Notes: generated from the letters alone by a model not told the origin. Positions 1-9,226 are shown, counted from the stretch's first letter. The stretch: DNA of 64,000 nucleotides from Thalassovita sp. (GCA_017792425.1 CP051233.1:2900955-2964954), one strand, 5' to 3'. Numbers and translations are program-made.

Positions 1-593
1 CCCAGCGATCCGATATTGGCGGTGAACAAATCCCAGTTTGTCGCCAACGCCGCCACGACGATCACCACGAACAGCACCACCGCCAGCGCCGACACCGCCG
101 GTTCGGTCCGATCCGCGAAATCACTGAACACATAGCGCAGCAGCAGGCCCAACAGCACCGGAATCGCGGTGATCGCGAACATCGACAGGGCGATGCCCGT
201 GACGTCGATCGCAGGGGCCGCTGCCCCCAGGAACTGACCGGCGGCCAGCGACACCAGCACCGGCACCGTCACCACCGCCATCAGGCTGACCACCGCCGTC
301 AGGGTGATTGACAGCGCCACGTTGCCGCCCGCCATCTTGGTCAGGATATTAGAGGACACGCCCCCCGGACAGAAGGCCAGCAACATCACCCCGAACGCCA
401 GCGCCGGGGGAAGGTCCAGCACCAGCAGCAGCAGATAGGCCACCACCGGCAGCGCCCCGACCTGCATGATGATCCCCACCATCACCGCGCGGGGCATCAT
501 CAACACCCGCCCGAAATCGGCAAAGGTCAGCCCGTAGCCCAGCGAAAACATGATGAACGCCAGCGACAAAGGCAAAGCCACATCGATCAGCAT
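1..593 (-). CDS. BASS-family (bile acid:sodium symporter) transporter, cut by window edge
   Basis: Reading leftward from an ATG at 593 gives 197 codons with no stop before the window edge, so the C-terminus is missing. The protein is almost entirely hydrophobic, a run of membrane helices. It carries the segment FCPGGVSSNILTKMAGG, the proline/glycine-rich signature of the BASS family, whose members move bile acids, pantoate, pyruvate or other organic anions with sodium across the inner membrane. A good ribosome site (AAGGAG) lies about 10 bases before the ATG. The substrate cannot be told from sequence. The family call is firm; the length is unknown. Confidence 0.85.
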   Translation of the reverse strand, partial: MLIDVALPLSLAFIMFSLGYGLTFADFGRVLMMPRAVMVGIIMQVGALPVVAYLLLLVLDLPPALAFGVMLLAFCPGGVSSNILTKMAGGNVALSITLTAVVSLMAVVTVPVLVSLAAGQFLGAAAPAIDVTGIALSMFAITAIPVLLGLLLRYVFSDFADRTEPAVSALAVVLFVVIVVAALATNWDLFTANIGSL

Positions 594-674
594 CGTGAAT
601 TTCTCCTTCTTCGCAGGCAGGTTGGCACGAACACGCGAAACCCCAAAGCGTTTCGTGAGGCCCCGGCGACCGCT

Positions 675-1229
675 TCAGCGATTTCGCTGAACCAGCGCCT
701 GAACCAGGCTTTCGGCCTCGGCATAGGATTTCAGCGTCAGCACCCGGCGGCGGGGCCAGATCTTACCCAGGTTTTCCAGCAGTTGCGGGCGCATCTTGTC
801 ATGCCAATCCCACATGTCCCGCAGGCCAAACCCGTTCAGCGGTTCGCGCCAATGCGCGGGCTGCCCCGGACGGCTGCGCCCCAGGTACCGCAGGCGGCGG
901 ATGATCCAGTTCGTCCGGCAACGCCAGCGCGGCAGGTCCAGGAACACCACCAGATCGGCGCGGGCGCGCAATTCCGGCATTCGTGACACCATCGGCCCCT
1001 CGAACACCCAGGCGTCCTGCGCAGCGATCCGGCGAAAGCGTTGCTCGATTTCCGTGCGGTGCAGGCGGCGCTGATCGTCGGACCAGATGGCGACATCCAT
1101 GTGATGCACGGGCAGGTTCAACTCCCGCCCCAACCGGATGGCAAAGGTCGATTTCCCGGCGCCACTGGCGCCGACGACCAGAATCCGCGCCACCACCCCT
1201 TCGGGCAAAGGCGCGGGTTTGCCTGTCAT
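675..1229 (-). CDS. P-loop kinase, FlaR / adenylate-kinase-like
   Basis: 184 residues. A Walker A loop, GASGAGKS, lies near residues 20-27. An Asp-rich segment follows ([11 protein letters not shown]), then a second acidic strand ([11 protein letters not shown]) and arginines typical of a lid. Length and layout match the small NMP-kinase-like proteins annotated as DNA topology modulation protein FlaR, whose true substrate is not established. Its start codon overlaps the metK stop (ATGA at 1226-1229), so it is translationally coupled to metK and probably lies under the same riboswitch. A role in nucleotide metabolism is inferred only from fold and context. Confidence 0.75.
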   Translation of the reverse strand: MTGKPAPLPEGVVARILVVGASGAGKSTFAIRLGRELNLPVHHMDVAIWSDDQRRLHRTEIEQRFRRIAAQDAWVFEGPMVSRMPELRARADLVVFLDLPRWRCRTNWIIRRLRYLGRSRPGQPAHWREPLNGFGLRDMWDWHDKMRPQLLENLGKIWPRRRVLTLKSYAEAESLVQALVQRNR

Positions 1230-2392
1230 ACAGCGGCTTTCAGAGCAGCAATCAGGTCGGTCTTTTCCCAGCTGAACCCGCCGTCATCCTCGGGGGCGCG
1301 GCCAAAATGGCCATAGGCGGCAGTGCGCTGGTAGATCGGGCGGCACAGGTCCAGATGCGTGCGGATGCCGCGCGGAGTCAGGTCCATACATGCGCCCACG
1401 ATCCGCTCGATCTGTTCGTCCGGGATTTCGCCGGTGCCAAAGCTGTCGGCATAGATCGACAGCGGCTTGGCCACACCGATGGCATAGGATACCTGGATCA
1501 GGCATTTCCTGGCCAGCCCGGCCGCAACCACGTTCTTGGCCAGATAGCGCGCCGCATAGGCGGCCGAGCGGTCCACCTTGGTCGGGTCTTTGCCGGAAAA
1601 CGCGCCGCCACCGTGCGGGGCCGCGCCGCCATAAGTGTCCACGATGATCTTGCGGCCGGTCAGCCCCGCGTCGCCGTCCGGGCCGCCGATCACGAAGGTA
1701 CCGGTCGGGTTGACCCACCATTCGGTTTCTTCGGTGATCCAGCCCGCGGGCAGGGTTTCGCGAATGTAGGGTTCCACGATGGCACGGATATCGTCGCTGG
1801 TCTGATTTTCGTCCAAGTGCTGGGTCGACAGCACGATAGAACTGACGCCCACCGGCTTGCCATCCACATAACGCACCGAAAGCTGCGATTTCGCATCCGG
1901 CCCCAGCGTCGGCTCCGCGCCGGATTTGCGAACCTCGGCCAAACGGCGCAGGATCGCGTGGGCGTACTGGATCGGGGCGGGCATCAGTTCCGGTGTTTCA
2001 TCGGTGGCATAGCCGAACATGATCCCCTGATCGCCCGCGCCGTCGCGGTCAACGCCCTGGCTGATATGGGCCGACTGCGGGTGCAGCAGGTTGCTGAGCT
2101 TCAGGGTGTTCCAGTGAAACGCGTCCTGTTCATAGCCGATGTCCCGCACGCAATCGCGCACGATCCCGTCGATCCGGCCCATGTATTCGTTCAGGCGCGA
2201 TTTGTCAGACAGGCCGACCTCGCCACCCACCACCACCTGGTTGGTGGTTGCGAAAGTCTCGCACGCAACGCGCGCGTTCGGCTCCTCGGCCAGGAATGCG
2301 TCCAGAACCGCGTCGGAAATGCGGTCGCAAACCTTGTCGGGATGCCCTTCCGAAACGGATTCAGAAGTGAAGATATAGTTCTGTCGTGACAT
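1226..2392 (-). CDS. metK: S-adenosylmethionine synthetase
   Basis: Makes S-adenosylmethionine from methionine and ATP in the cytosol. The 388-residue protein has the family motifs in order: [18 protein letters not shown] near the N-terminus, [12 protein letters not shown] (ATP-binding hexapeptide region) near 120, and [19 protein letters not shown] (P-loop-like) near 265. I place the start at the ATG at 2392 (MSRQNY...). An in-frame ATG at 2407 would give five more residues, but it lies inside the riboswitch, whose 3' strand (TGGAGCA) also supplies the Shine-Dalgarno nine bases before 2392. The gene is followed by an overlapping P-loop kinase gene. Expression is probably feedback-controlled by the riboswitch. 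Confidence 0.97.
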   Translation of the reverse strand: MSRQNYIFTSESVSEGHPDKVCDRISDAVLDAFLAEEPNARVACETFATTNQVVVGGEVGLSDKSRLNEYMGRIDGIVRDCVRDIGYEQDAFHWNTLKLSNLLHPQSAHISQGVDRDGAGDQGIMFGYATDETPELMPAPIQYAHAILRRLAEVRKSGAEPTLGPDAKSQLSVRYVDGKPVGVSSIVLSTQHLDENQTSDDIRAIVEPYIRETLPAGWITEETEWWVNPTGTFVIGGPDGDAGLTGRKIIVDTYGGAAPHGGGAFSGKDPTKVDRSAAYAARYLAKNVVAAGLARKCLIQVSYAIGVAKPLSIYADSFGTGEIPDEQIERIVGACMDLTPRGIRTHLDLCRPIYQRTAAYGHFGRAPEDDGGFSWEKTDLIAALKAAV

Positions 2393-2399
2393 GAAAGAG

Positions 2400-2446
2400 T
2401 GCTCCATTGATGTCTGCCCGCCACGTCAGGAAGCCGTTGTGACAGG
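2400..2446 (-). promoter_or_regulatory. SAM/SAH riboswitch before metK
   Basis: On the minus strand the leader reads TCACAACGGCTTCCTGACGT, then GGCGGGCAGACATC, then AATGGAGCA. These are the two conserved blocks of the SAM/SAH riboswitch class, known from Rhodobacterales upstream of metK. ACGTGGC can pair back to GTCAC (short stem), and the TGGAGCA segment forms the pseudoknot that hides the Shine-Dalgarno when ligand is bound. It ends eight bases before the metK ATG, so control should be at translation. Recognised by eye from the motif, not by a covariance model. Confidence 0.9.
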
Positions 2447-2481
2447 GAATGGCCACTGGTTACGCCCAGTCCGGGGCGGGG

Positions 2482-3975
2482 TCAACGGGATTTCCTGCGG
2501 CCAATCGCGCGCGGGGTAAAACCCGCCGCCAGCAGCATCGCCACGGCCAGCAGCGCAACCGGCAGATCGCCGGTTCTGGCATAAAGCGTCGGCCGCAAAG
2601 GCGCGGACAGCGCGGCATCCACCCAACCCGCCTGCCCCAGCGGGATCTGCGCGGTGATCCGCCCCCAAGGGTCGATCATCGCCGACACCCCTGTGTTGGC
2701 GGCACGGGCCAGCGGCAGGCCTTGCTCGATCGCCCGCAATCGCGCCTGCGCCAGGTGCTGATACGGGCCTGAAAACGTGCCGAACCACGCGTCGTTGGTC
2801 AGTTGCAGCAGCAGCGCCGGGCGTTCCGGCGTGCCGCCTACGTCGCCGGGAAAAACGGCTTCGTAGCAGATCAGCAGCAGCGCCTTGCCGATCCCGCCGC
2901 CCAGGTCCATCAGCGCCGGACCCGGCCCGGCGGCAAACCCGTTGCCATCCTTCGCCGCCAGCCCCTGCAGGCCCAGCCCGGACAGCCAGCCACCCAGCGG
3001 GATGTATTCCCCAAAGGGCACCAGGTGATGCTTGTCATAGACCTGCCCCGGAGCGCCATCCGGGCGCAGCCGCACGGCGGAATTGTACAGCGCGCCGTCC
3101 TCCAGCCGCTCGATCCCCAGCACCACGGGCACGCCTTGCGCGGCCTCGGCGATGATTTGGAACCCGCGTTCAGCATCGTCCAGCAGCACCGGCAGCGCGG
3201 TTTCGGGCCAGACCACAAGATCAGGGCGCACCTCGCCCGCAGCGGTGAAATCCACCTGGCGGCGGAAAAAGACCGGGATCAGGTCGGGGTTCCATTTCTG
3301 GTGCTGCGGCGCGTTGGGCTGGACCAGCCGCAGCACGGGCCGGTCCGTCAGGTCAGGCAGGTGCGACAGACGATCAGCCCCCCACACCCAGACCGCACCC
3401 AACAGCAGTACGGCTACGCCAGCCCCGACCCATTGCCGCAGCCACAGTGCGCGCAGCCCCAACGCCCCGGTCAGCACCAGCAGCCCCAGCCCGTGCGCCC
3501 CGGCCAACGCCGCCGCCTGCGCCAGCGGCGTGTCCACCAGCGCGTGCCCGGTCAGCACCCAGGGAAACCCGGTGAACAGATAAGACCGCGCCAGTTCCGC
3601 CAGCGTGAACGCGCCCGCTAGCGCCAGCGCGCCAGCCCCCAGCCGCCGCGCCACGGCAAATCCCGCCCCCCAGAACAGCGCCAGCCCCGCCGACATGAAC
3701 AGGATCGCGAACGGGGCCATCCAGCCATGCCGCCACGGGTCCACGAAAAACGGCTGCACGATCCAGACCAGCGCCAGCGCGAAATAGCCGGTACCGATCA
3801 TCCAGCCCAACCCTGCCGCCTGCCGCCAGCCGCCGCAGCGGCCCAGCCAGACCGACGCCACCGCCAGCCCCAAGACCGTCAGCGGCCACAGCCCGAAGGG
3901 CGCCTGCCCCAGCGCGATCACCGCCCCCAGCGCGCCCGGTCCGGCGATACGTGTCAGAACAGGTGAAAAACCCAT
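2482..3975 (-). CDS. lnt: Apolipoprotein N-acyltransferase
   Basis: Adds the third acyl chain to the N-terminal cysteine of lipoproteins in the periplasmic leaflet of the inner membrane. 497 residues: about six hydrophobic segments in residues 10-200, then a nitrilase-type catalytic domain. The triad is visible: Glu258 in WPETALPV, Lys315 in YDKHHLVPFGEY, Cys370 in LLICYEAVFPG. The open frame extends upstream to 4110, but that part overlaps the preceding gene and lacks membrane character; the ATG at 3975 begins the typical protein. It lies 4 bases after the CBS-protein stop, in the usual ybeY-corC-lnt order. Confidence 0.96.
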   Translation of the reverse strand: MGFSPVLTRIAGPGALGAVIALGQAPFGLWPLTVLGLAVASVWLGRCGGWRQAAGLGWMIGTGYFALALVWIVQPFFVDPWRHGWMAPFAILFMSAGLALFWGAGFAVARRLGAGALALAGAFTLAELARSYLFTGFPWVLTGHALVDTPLAQAAALAGAHGLGLLVLTGALGLRALWLRQWVGAGVAVLLLGAVWVWGADRLSHLPDLTDRPVLRLVQPNAPQHQKWNPDLIPVFFRRQVDFTAAGEVRPDLVVWPETALPVLLDDAERGFQIIAEAAQGVPVVLGIERLEDGALYNSAVRLRPDGAPGQVYDKHHLVPFGEYIPLGGWLSGLGLQGLAAKDGNGFAAGPGPALMDLGGGIGKALLLICYEAVFPGDVGGTPERPALLLQLTNDAWFGTFSGPYQHLAQARLRAIEQGLPLARAANTGVSAMIDPWGRITAQIPLGQAGWVDAALSAPLRPTLYARTGDLPVALLAVAMLLAAGFTPRAIGRRKSR

Positions 3976-3979
3976 CCGG

Positions 3980-4885
3980 TCAGCCCGCGGCCACACCCGG
4001 CAGCCGCACGCGCAGCCGCTTGATCCGGCGCGGGTCGGCCTCGACCACTTCGATTTCCACGCCCGAGGGATGCTTGACCACCTCGCCGCGCACCGGCACC
4101 CGGCCCGCAAGCATGAACACCAGCCCGCCCAGCGTGTCGATCTCTTCCTCGTCGATTTCCTCGGCCTCGGTCAGGGACAGGCCGATCTCGCGCTCGAATT
4201 CCTCCAGCGGGGTTTTCGACAGTGCCAGGTACTGGCCCGGCTTTTCCTTGACCCACATCTCGGCTTCTTCGGTGTCGTGCTCGTCCTCGATCTCGCCGAT
4301 GATCTGCTCGATCAGATCCTCGATCGTGACCAGCCCGTCCACCCCGCCGTATTCGTCGATCACCAGCGCCATGTGCCGCCGTTCCGTCTGCATCTTCTGC
4401 AGCAACACCCCGATCGGCATCGAGGGCGGCACGTACAGCAACGGCCGCAGCATCTTGCGGATCTCGAATGACGCGCCACCCTTGCCATTGAACCCGTGGC
4501 GCAGCGCGAAATCCTTCAGGTGGGCCATGCCCACGGGCGTATCCAGCGTGCCGGAATAGACCGGCAAGCGGCTCAGCCCGGTTTCGCGGAACACCTCTAC
4601 CAGTTCGTCCTTGGTGATCGTGTCAGGGACCGACACGATGTCGGCCTTTGGGATGGCGACATCCTCGACCCGCATCCGCCGCAGCGATGCGACATCCAGC
4701 GGCACCTGCGCCGAGGGCAGGCCAGTCGCCGCACCCTCCGCATCCGGGACGGATTCGCCCATGTCCGAGGGGCTAAGCGCCCCGATCACACGTCTGAAGA
4801 AGCCGGATTTCCTGCGGCTGTCGCCTTGTTCGTCTGGCTGCGCGCTCTGCGCCGCCATAGAAGACCCGTCGGTACTGTCGCCCAT
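3980..4885 (-). CDS. CorC/TlyC-like CBS-domain protein
   Basis: 301 residues. A short polar N-terminal segment is followed by two CBS domains (about 65-190) with the motifs TGLSRLPVYSGTLD and MALVIDEYGGVDGLVTIEDL. A C-terminal CorC_HlyC domain (about 205-295) follows. There are no membrane helices, so this is the short soluble CorC-like form, commonly encoded between ybeY and lnt and linked in the literature to magnesium/cobalt efflux or haemolysin naming without proven activity. I chose the ATG at 4885 (MGDSTDG...), preceded by GGAAAGG; the open frame upstream runs into ybeY and looks unlike protein. Confidence 0.9.
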   Translation of the reverse strand: MGDSTDGSSMAAQSAQPDEQGDSRRKSGFFRRVIGALSPSDMGESVPDAEGAATGLPSAQVPLDVASLRRMRVEDVAIPKADIVSVPDTITKDELVEVFRETGLSRLPVYSGTLDTPVGMAHLKDFALRHGFNGKGGASFEIRKMLRPLLYVPPSMPIGVLLQKMQTERRHMALVIDEYGGVDGLVTIEDLIEQIIGEIEDEHDTEEAEMWVKEKPGQYLALSKTPLEEFEREIGLSLTEAEEIDEEEIDTLGGLVFMLAGRVPVRGEVVKHPSGVEIEVVEADPRRIKRLRVRLPGVAAG

Positions 4886-4919
4886 CTTACCTTTCCAAGA
4901 AATGCGGGGGATTGCCCGC

Positions 4920-5426
4920 CTACTGCTCTGAATATGGGTCAGCGATGCCCATTTTGCCAAGTATCGCGGTCTCGATCCCTTCCATCAACGTGGCATCCTT
5001 GTCACGGATGTGATCAAAGCCCAGCAGGTGCAGCGTCGCATGCACGATCAGGTGGGTGATGTGGTCGGCCACCGGTTTACCTGCCTCGGCGGCCTCGCGC
5101 TGGCAGGTTCCATACGCGATGGCGATGTCGCCCAGTTCTTCGGCCATGCCGGGAAAAGCCGGTTCGGGCAGGTCCGGGGTATCGCCATCCACCGCTGCCC
5201 CACGTTCCTCGGACGGCCAGGACAACACGTTGGTCGGCACCGGTTTTCCGCGAAAATCGGCGTTCAGATCGGCAATGCGCGCGTCATTGCAGCCCAGCAC
5301 GGCGATTTCGAAATCATCCGGGGTCAACCCCAGGTGCGCCAGCGCGGCGCGCGTGGCGATTTCCGCCAGGGTTTCCAGCCCGGCCTGTTGCCAGCGGTCG
5401 TCTTCCAGGATCGTGTCAGTCAGCAT
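4920..5426 (-). CDS. ybeY: Endoribonuclease YbeY (rRNA maturation)
   Basis: 168 residues, normal size. The metal-binding motif of the UPF0054/YbeY family is present near the C-terminus: His129, His133 and His139 in HATLHLLGFDH. YbeY is a zinc endoribonuclease needed for 16S rRNA 3' maturation and ribosome quality control. A conserved NVLSWPSEE segment (residues 66-74, usually NVLSFP) is also present. The gene lies between phoH and the CBS protein, its standard neighbourhood. About 66 bases separate it from phoH, filled by a repeat-family copy. Confidence 0.96.
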   Translation of the reverse strand: MLTDTILEDDRWQQAGLETLAEIATRAALAHLGLTPDDFEIAVLGCNDARIADLNADFRGKPVPTNVLSWPSEERGAAVDGDTPDLPEPAFPGMAEELGDIAIAYGTCQREAAEAGKPVADHITHLIVHATLHLLGFDHIRDKDATLMEGIETAILGKMGIADPYSEQ

Positions 5427-5437
5427 CGGTCCGTCCG

Positions 5438-5487
5438 TGGGGGGGCCAGCCCCCCCACACCCCCCGGAGTATTTCCGGCAAGATGAA
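5438..5487. repeat. Dispersed hairpin repeat, copy 1
   Basis: Contains a GGGGGGCCAGCCCCCC hairpin followed by CCCCCGGAGTATTTCC and GGCAAGATGAAAG. The same 3' core recurs at 33505-33531 with one or two changes. It fills most of the phoH-ybeY gap. It belongs to the modular repeat family described under the findings. Confidence 0.75.
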
Positions 5488-5492
5488 AGGGA

Positions 5493-6503
5493 TCAGGCTT
5501 CGTCGGCCTCATAGGCCTCGATGATGGCGGCGACAAGGGGGTGGCGCACCACGTCCTTGGCGGTGAAGTAGTTGAAACTGATCGAGGGGATGTTCTGCAA
5601 CAGCCTTTCCGCGTCATGCAGGCCGGACGTGACCCCACGTGGCAGGTCCACCTGCGACCGGTCACCGGTGATCACCATGCGCGACCCCTCGCCGAGGCGT
5701 GTCAGGAACATCTTCATCTGCATCGAGGTGGCGTTCTGCGCCTCGTCCAGCACCACGAAGGCATTGGCCAGGGTGCGCCCGCGCATGAAGGCCAGCGGCG
5801 CGATTTCTATGCGTTTTTCCTCGATCAGCTTGGCAACCTGCTTGCCGGGCAGGAAATCGTTCAGCGCATCATAGAGCGGCTGCATGTAGGGATCGACCTT
5901 ATCCTTCATGTCGCCGGGCAGATAGCCCAGCTTTTCCCCCGCTTCCACCGCGGGGCGGGACAGGATGATGCGATCCACGTCGCCGTTCAGGAACATCGAC
6001 ACGCCGACGGCGACCGCCAAGTAGGTCTTGCCGGTGCCCGCCGGGCCGATGCCGAAGGCCAGTTCGTTGCCGAACAGGTTCTGCACATAGGTTTTCTGCG
6101 CGTCGGTGCGCGGTTCGACCAGTTTCTTGCGGGTCTTGATTTCCACCTTGCCGCCACGGAACATTTCCAGTTGGTCGCCGTCCTGGATGCCGGTTTCCCG
6201 TTCCGACCCACCCATGCGAATCTCGCGGTCCACGTCACCCTGCTCCACGTCGCGCCCGGCCTCCAGCCGTTCGTACAGCGATTGCAGCACCTCTTCGGCT
6301 TCCTTGACCGAGGCTTCGTCGCCGTGAATGACCAGTTGGTTGCCACGCCGGACGATCTGCACCCCCAGTTTCTGCTCTATCCACGCGAGGTTACGGTCAT
6401 ATTCGCCGCACAGGCTGATCAATAGGCGATTGTCAGGAAATTCCAGAAGCGCCTGGGACAGGGTGGCGGGATCGGCGGGCGGGGTCAGAATGCTGGACGG
6501 CAA
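5493..6503 (-). CDS. PhoH-like ATPase
   Basis: 336 residues from a TTG at 6503. A KH-like N-terminal region (GVQIVRRGNQLVIHGDEASV) precedes the PhoH ATPase domain: Walker A GPAGTGKT, Walker B FVVLDEAQN, sensor VITGDRSQVDLP. PhoH proteins are ATPases linked to RNA metabolism; the phoH-ybeY pairing suggests a role with ribosomal RNA. The start is decided by AGGAG six bases before TTG (LPSSIL...). The open frame continues upstream to an ATG at 6638, but those 45 residues are arginine/proline-rich and unlike the family. About 150 bases separate it from the lipoprotein gene. Confidence 0.92.
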   Translation of the reverse strand: MPSSILTPPADPATLSQALLEFPDNRLLISLCGEYDRNLAWIEQKLGVQIVRRGNQLVIHGDEASVKEAEEVLQSLYERLEAGRDVEQGDVDREIRMGGSERETGIQDGDQLEMFRGGKVEIKTRKKLVEPRTDAQKTYVQNLFGNELAFGIGPAGTGKTYLAVAVGVSMFLNGDVDRIILSRPAVEAGEKLGYLPGDMKDKVDPYMQPLYDALNDFLPGKQVAKLIEEKRIEIAPLAFMRGRTLANAFVVLDEAQNATSMQMKMFLTRLGEGSRMVITGDRSQVDLPRGVTSGLHDAERLLQNIPSISFNYFTAKDVVRHPLVAAIIEAYEADEA

Positions 6504-6593
6504 ACAGGTCTCCTGCGTCAGTGATGTACAGATATGGTGGCACCATCCGGTGACTCGCGCAAGCGGTGGTGGGCTATTGTCACGAAATCGAGA

Positions 6594-6626
6594 CCAAAAA
6601 GGCCGCCCGGAACCCCGCGGCGGCCA
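6594..6626 (-). terminator. Rho-independent terminator of the OmpA/lipoprotein operon
   Basis: Minus strand: GGCCGCC stem, loop GCGGGGTTCC, matching GGGCGGCC, then TTTTTGG. It lies 28 bases after the lipoprotein stop codon and cleanly separates that operon from phoH. Confidence 0.85.
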
Positions 6627-6653
6627 ATTCGTGATCAATTATTACGGATCGCG

Positions 6654-6968
6654 TTACAGCGGGTCCGGGATCGGGCTGCCCGATTTGAACGGACCGGTGG
6701 CCACCATGGGCGGCGCCGCGCCCGAGCAGACCGGCTTGCCGTACTTGTCCAGGCGTTCCGACAGGTAGCCTTCGACGCCGTCGTCGATGATCCAGTGATC
6801 GCAGCCTTCTGGGTCCACCCAGATGCCGGCCTTCAGCTGGCTCAGATGCTTGGCGTCAGTGCCGCGGTCGCGGGTCTTGTCCGGCCCGACAGTGCCGTGG
6901 CCACCGTATTCACAGCCGGCCAGCACACCCACCATGACCAGGGCCGAGGCGATTTTCACAAGTTTCAT
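6654..6968 (-). CDS. Small lipoprotein with WxDPxGCxHW module
   Basis: 104 residues from the ATG at 6968 (GGGAGAGATCGA just before it). A lipobox VGVLAGC puts the lipidated cysteine at residue 19, so the mature protein is membrane-anchored. Residues 46-81 hold a module WVDPEGCDHWIIDDG...GYLS...GKPVC that is also present in the neighbouring OmpA-like protein (residues 44-80). The rest is short linkers and a proline-rich tail, so the protein is essentially one module on a lipid anchor. Function unknown; co-transcription with the OmpA protein (14-base gap) suggests they act together in the envelope. Two conserved cysteines could form a disulphide. Confidence 0.85.
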   Translation of the reverse strand: MKLVKIASALVMVGVLAGCEYGGHGTVGPDKTRDRGTDAKHLSQLKAGIWVDPEGCDHWIIDDGVEGYLSERLDKYGKPVCSGAAPPMVATGPFKSGSPIPDPL

Positions 6969-6982
6969 TCGATCTCTCCCGG

Positions 6983-7561
6983 TCACTTGATACAAAGGAC
7001 TTCGACGCGGCGGTTCTGCTGCATATTCGCCGCAGAGGTGTTCGGCACCTTCGGCATGCGTTCGCCATAGCCGCGCACGTCAATCACGTTGGCGCCGACG
7101 CCCGCCGCCACCTTGGCCACGGAATTGGCCCGGTTGTAGCTGAGCCGCATGTTGTATTCGTCGGACGCGCGGCTGTCGGTATGGCCCACGATGATAAAGG
7201 CACGGGCCTGCGCGCCCTTGAAGAATTCCTGCAGCCGCGCCCGGCCCGACTGGGCGATGCGATAGCTGTCGGTGGCGAACAACTGGTCGGTGTTCATGAC
7301 CCCGCACACGTTGATGTCATGGCAGACCGGCAGGCCCTGACGGGTGCGGTGCGGGCTCATATAGCCCTCGGCGCCGTCGTCCATCACCCAGTGTTCGCAC
7401 CCGTCCGGGTCAATCCAGATGGTGGGGATATAGCGTTCCCCCTTGACCACGCGGTCACCCATTTGGAATTCTTCTGCGGACGCTGCGCCGGTGATCGCCA
7501 GCCCGGCAGCAAGGGCCCCCGCGACAACCGTTCGAAGCGTTTTGGCTTTGATTTTTCCCAC
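6983..7561 (-). CDS. OmpA-family protein with N-terminal WxDPxGCxHW module
   Basis: 192 residues. Signal peptide of about 29 residues (AGLAITGAASA|EE). Residues 44-80 carry the module IWIDPDGCEHWVMDDG..GYMS...GLPVC, a near copy of the adjacent lipoprotein's. Residues about 88-192 form an OmpA/Pal peptidoglycan-binding domain (FIIVGHTDSRASDEYNMRLS, NRANSV, RGYGERMP). It is therefore periplasmic or outer-membrane associated and binds the cell wall. It heads a two-gene operon with the lipoprotein and is separated by about 230 bases from miaB upstream. The module's ligand is unknown. Confidence 0.9.
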   Translation of the reverse strand: MGKIKAKTLRTVVAGALAAGLAITGAASAEEFQMGDRVVKGERYIPTIWIDPDGCEHWVMDDGAEGYMSPHRTRQGLPVCHDINVCGVMNTDQLFATDSYRIAQSGRARLQEFFKGAQARAFIIVGHTDSRASDEYNMRLSYNRANSVAKVAAGVGANVIDVRGYGERMPKVPNTSAANMQQNRRVEVLCIK

Positions 7562-7776
7562 AGCCCCTGTCCTCTACTGTTTCCCCCTACGGAACGCCCG
7601 GCCCATCCGCCCAATGGCGCGGAAAGCCCGGCCCCGAAATCATAATAATGTCGGCAGTTTAGCAGAGAAGTCCGTCATGTGAAGGAGATTCAGGCGCGAT
7701 CTTGCCGGGAAAAACCCGACAATACGTTGCAACGGCGCCGGATTGTTCGCCCGCGCCGCCATATTCATGCGTTAGA

Positions 7777-7791
7777 GGGGCTTACGCCCCG
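7777..7791 (-). terminator. Possible weak terminator after miaB
   Basis: Minus strand GGGGCGTAAGCCCC followed by TCTAACG directly after the miaB stop. A short stem with a poor T-run. The rest of the 7562-7792 gap holds a further GTCGGGTTTTTCCCGGC hairpin and an AT-rich TTATTATGATT stretch that could be the OmpA-gene promoter. Confidence 0.4.
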
Positions 7792-7792
7792 G

Positions 7793-9112
7793 TCAGACCA
7801 GCACCCCGGCCAACGAATTGGGTCCGCTTTCCACGATTCTGACCCGCGCGATATCGCCCCGCTGCGCCTGCGCATCGGCCACGTGGACCGCGTGCAGATA
7901 CTCGGACTTGCCCACCATCTGTCCCGGCAGACGGCCGGGTTTCTCGAACAGCACCTGCACCTCGCGGCCCACCATGCCGTCCTGCACGGCGCGCTGCTGC
8001 TGCGTGATCAGCGCCTGCAGACGGGCCAGGCGCTCACTGGCCTCGGCCTCTTCCACCTGCGGGCGCTCTGCCGCCGGGGTGCCAGGGCGGGTGGAATATT
8101 TGAACGAAAACGCCTGTCCGTAATTCACCGCGCGGATCAGATCCATCGTGTCCTGGAAATCTGCCTCGGTCTCTTCCGGGAAGCCGACGATGAAATCGCC
8201 GGACATCAGGATATCTGGCCGCGCCGCACGGATACGCTCGATCAGCTTCAGATAGCTTTCGGCGGTGTGGCTGCGGTTCATCCGCTTCAGGATCTTGTTG
8301 CTGCCTGATTGCACCGGCAGATGCAGGTAGGGCATCAATTTCGAACAGTCCCCATGCGCCGCGATCAGGTCATCGGACATGTCATTTGGGTGGCTGGTGG
8401 TAAAGCGGATACGCTCCAGCCCGTCCACCTTGTCCAGCGCCCAGATCAGCCGCGCCAACGACCAATCCCCATCCGGCCCGTGCCCGTGATAGGCATTCAC
8501 GTTCTGCCCCAGCAGGGTGATCTCGCGCACACCACGTTCTACCAGGTCGCGCGCCTCGTCCAGAATGCGATCCACCGGACGCGATACTTCCGCCCCGCGC
8601 GTATACGGCACCACGCAAAAGGCGCAGAACTTGTCGCAACCCTCCTGCACCGTCAGGAACGCCGTCGGCCCGCGCTGCGCCTTGGGGCGGTTCTTCAGCT
8701 TCTCGAACTTGTCTTCTTCGGGGAAATCGGTATCCAGCGCCTTTTCCCCGGCACGCGCCCTGGCCTCCATCGCGGGCAGCCGGTGATAGGATTGCGGCCC
8801 CACCACCAGGTCCACCATCGGCTGGCGCGCCATGATCTCGGCCCCTTCGGCCTGCGCAACGCAGCCCGCCACCCCGATCTTCAGATCGGGCTTGGCCGCC
8901 TTCAGCGGTTTGAACCGGCCCAGTTCGGAATAGACCTTCTCGGCCGCCTTTTCCCGGATGTGGCAGGTGTTCAGCAGGATCATGTCCGCATCATCGGGGC
9001 TGTCCGTCTGCACATAGCCCGACCCGCCCATCACCTCGGCCATCCGCTCGCTGTCATAGACGTTCATCTGGCAGCCATAGGTCTTGATGTAGAGTTTCTT
9101 GACGTCGCTCAT
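7793..9112 (-). CDS. miaB: tRNA-2-methylthio-N6-isopentenyladenosine synthase
   Basis: Radical-SAM methylthiotransferase that adds the 2-methylthio group to A37 of tRNAs reading UNN codons. 439 residues: an N-terminal UPF0004 domain with the three cluster cysteines ([29 protein letters not shown]), the radical-SAM CxxxCxxC in [17 protein letters not shown] (near 150), and a C-terminal TRAM domain. The start ATG at 9112 ([14 protein letters not shown]) fits the family; a GTG at 9130 would add six residues. It commonly lies upstream of phoH-ybeY in alphaproteobacteria; here two envelope genes sit between. Confidence 0.97.
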   Translation of the reverse strand: MSDVKKLYIKTYGCQMNVYDSERMAEVMGGSGYVQTDSPDDADMILLNTCHIREKAAEKVYSELGRFKPLKAAKPDLKIGVAGCVAQAEGAEIMARQPMVDLVVGPQSYHRLPAMEARARAGEKALDTDFPEEDKFEKLKNRPKAQRGPTAFLTVQEGCDKFCAFCVVPYTRGAEVSRPVDRILDEARDLVERGVREITLLGQNVNAYHGHGPDGDWSLARLIWALDKVDGLERIRFTTSHPNDMSDDLIAAHGDCSKLMPYLHLPVQSGSNKILKRMNRSHTAESYLKLIERIRAARPDILMSGDFIVGFPEETEADFQDTMDLIRAVNYGQAFSFKYSTRPGTPAAERPQVEEAEASERLARLQALITQQQRAVQDGMVGREVQVLFEKPGRLPGQMVGKSEYLHAVHVADAQAQRGDIARVRIVESGPNSLAGVLV

Positions 9113-9226
9113 CAGCCCGATCCCGTACACGCTTTTTCAAGGGGCTGCGTATAGCAGATTGCACACGCCTTGCAATGCAGGGGGTTTTGTCGGAACTTGA
9201 ACCGAAACGGGCAGACACGGAAAACC

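Noticed and set aside
5427..5492. Terminator between phoH and ybeY
   Set aside because: A GC hairpin exists but no T-run on the minus strand; it matches the dispersed repeat family and the genes are usually one operon.
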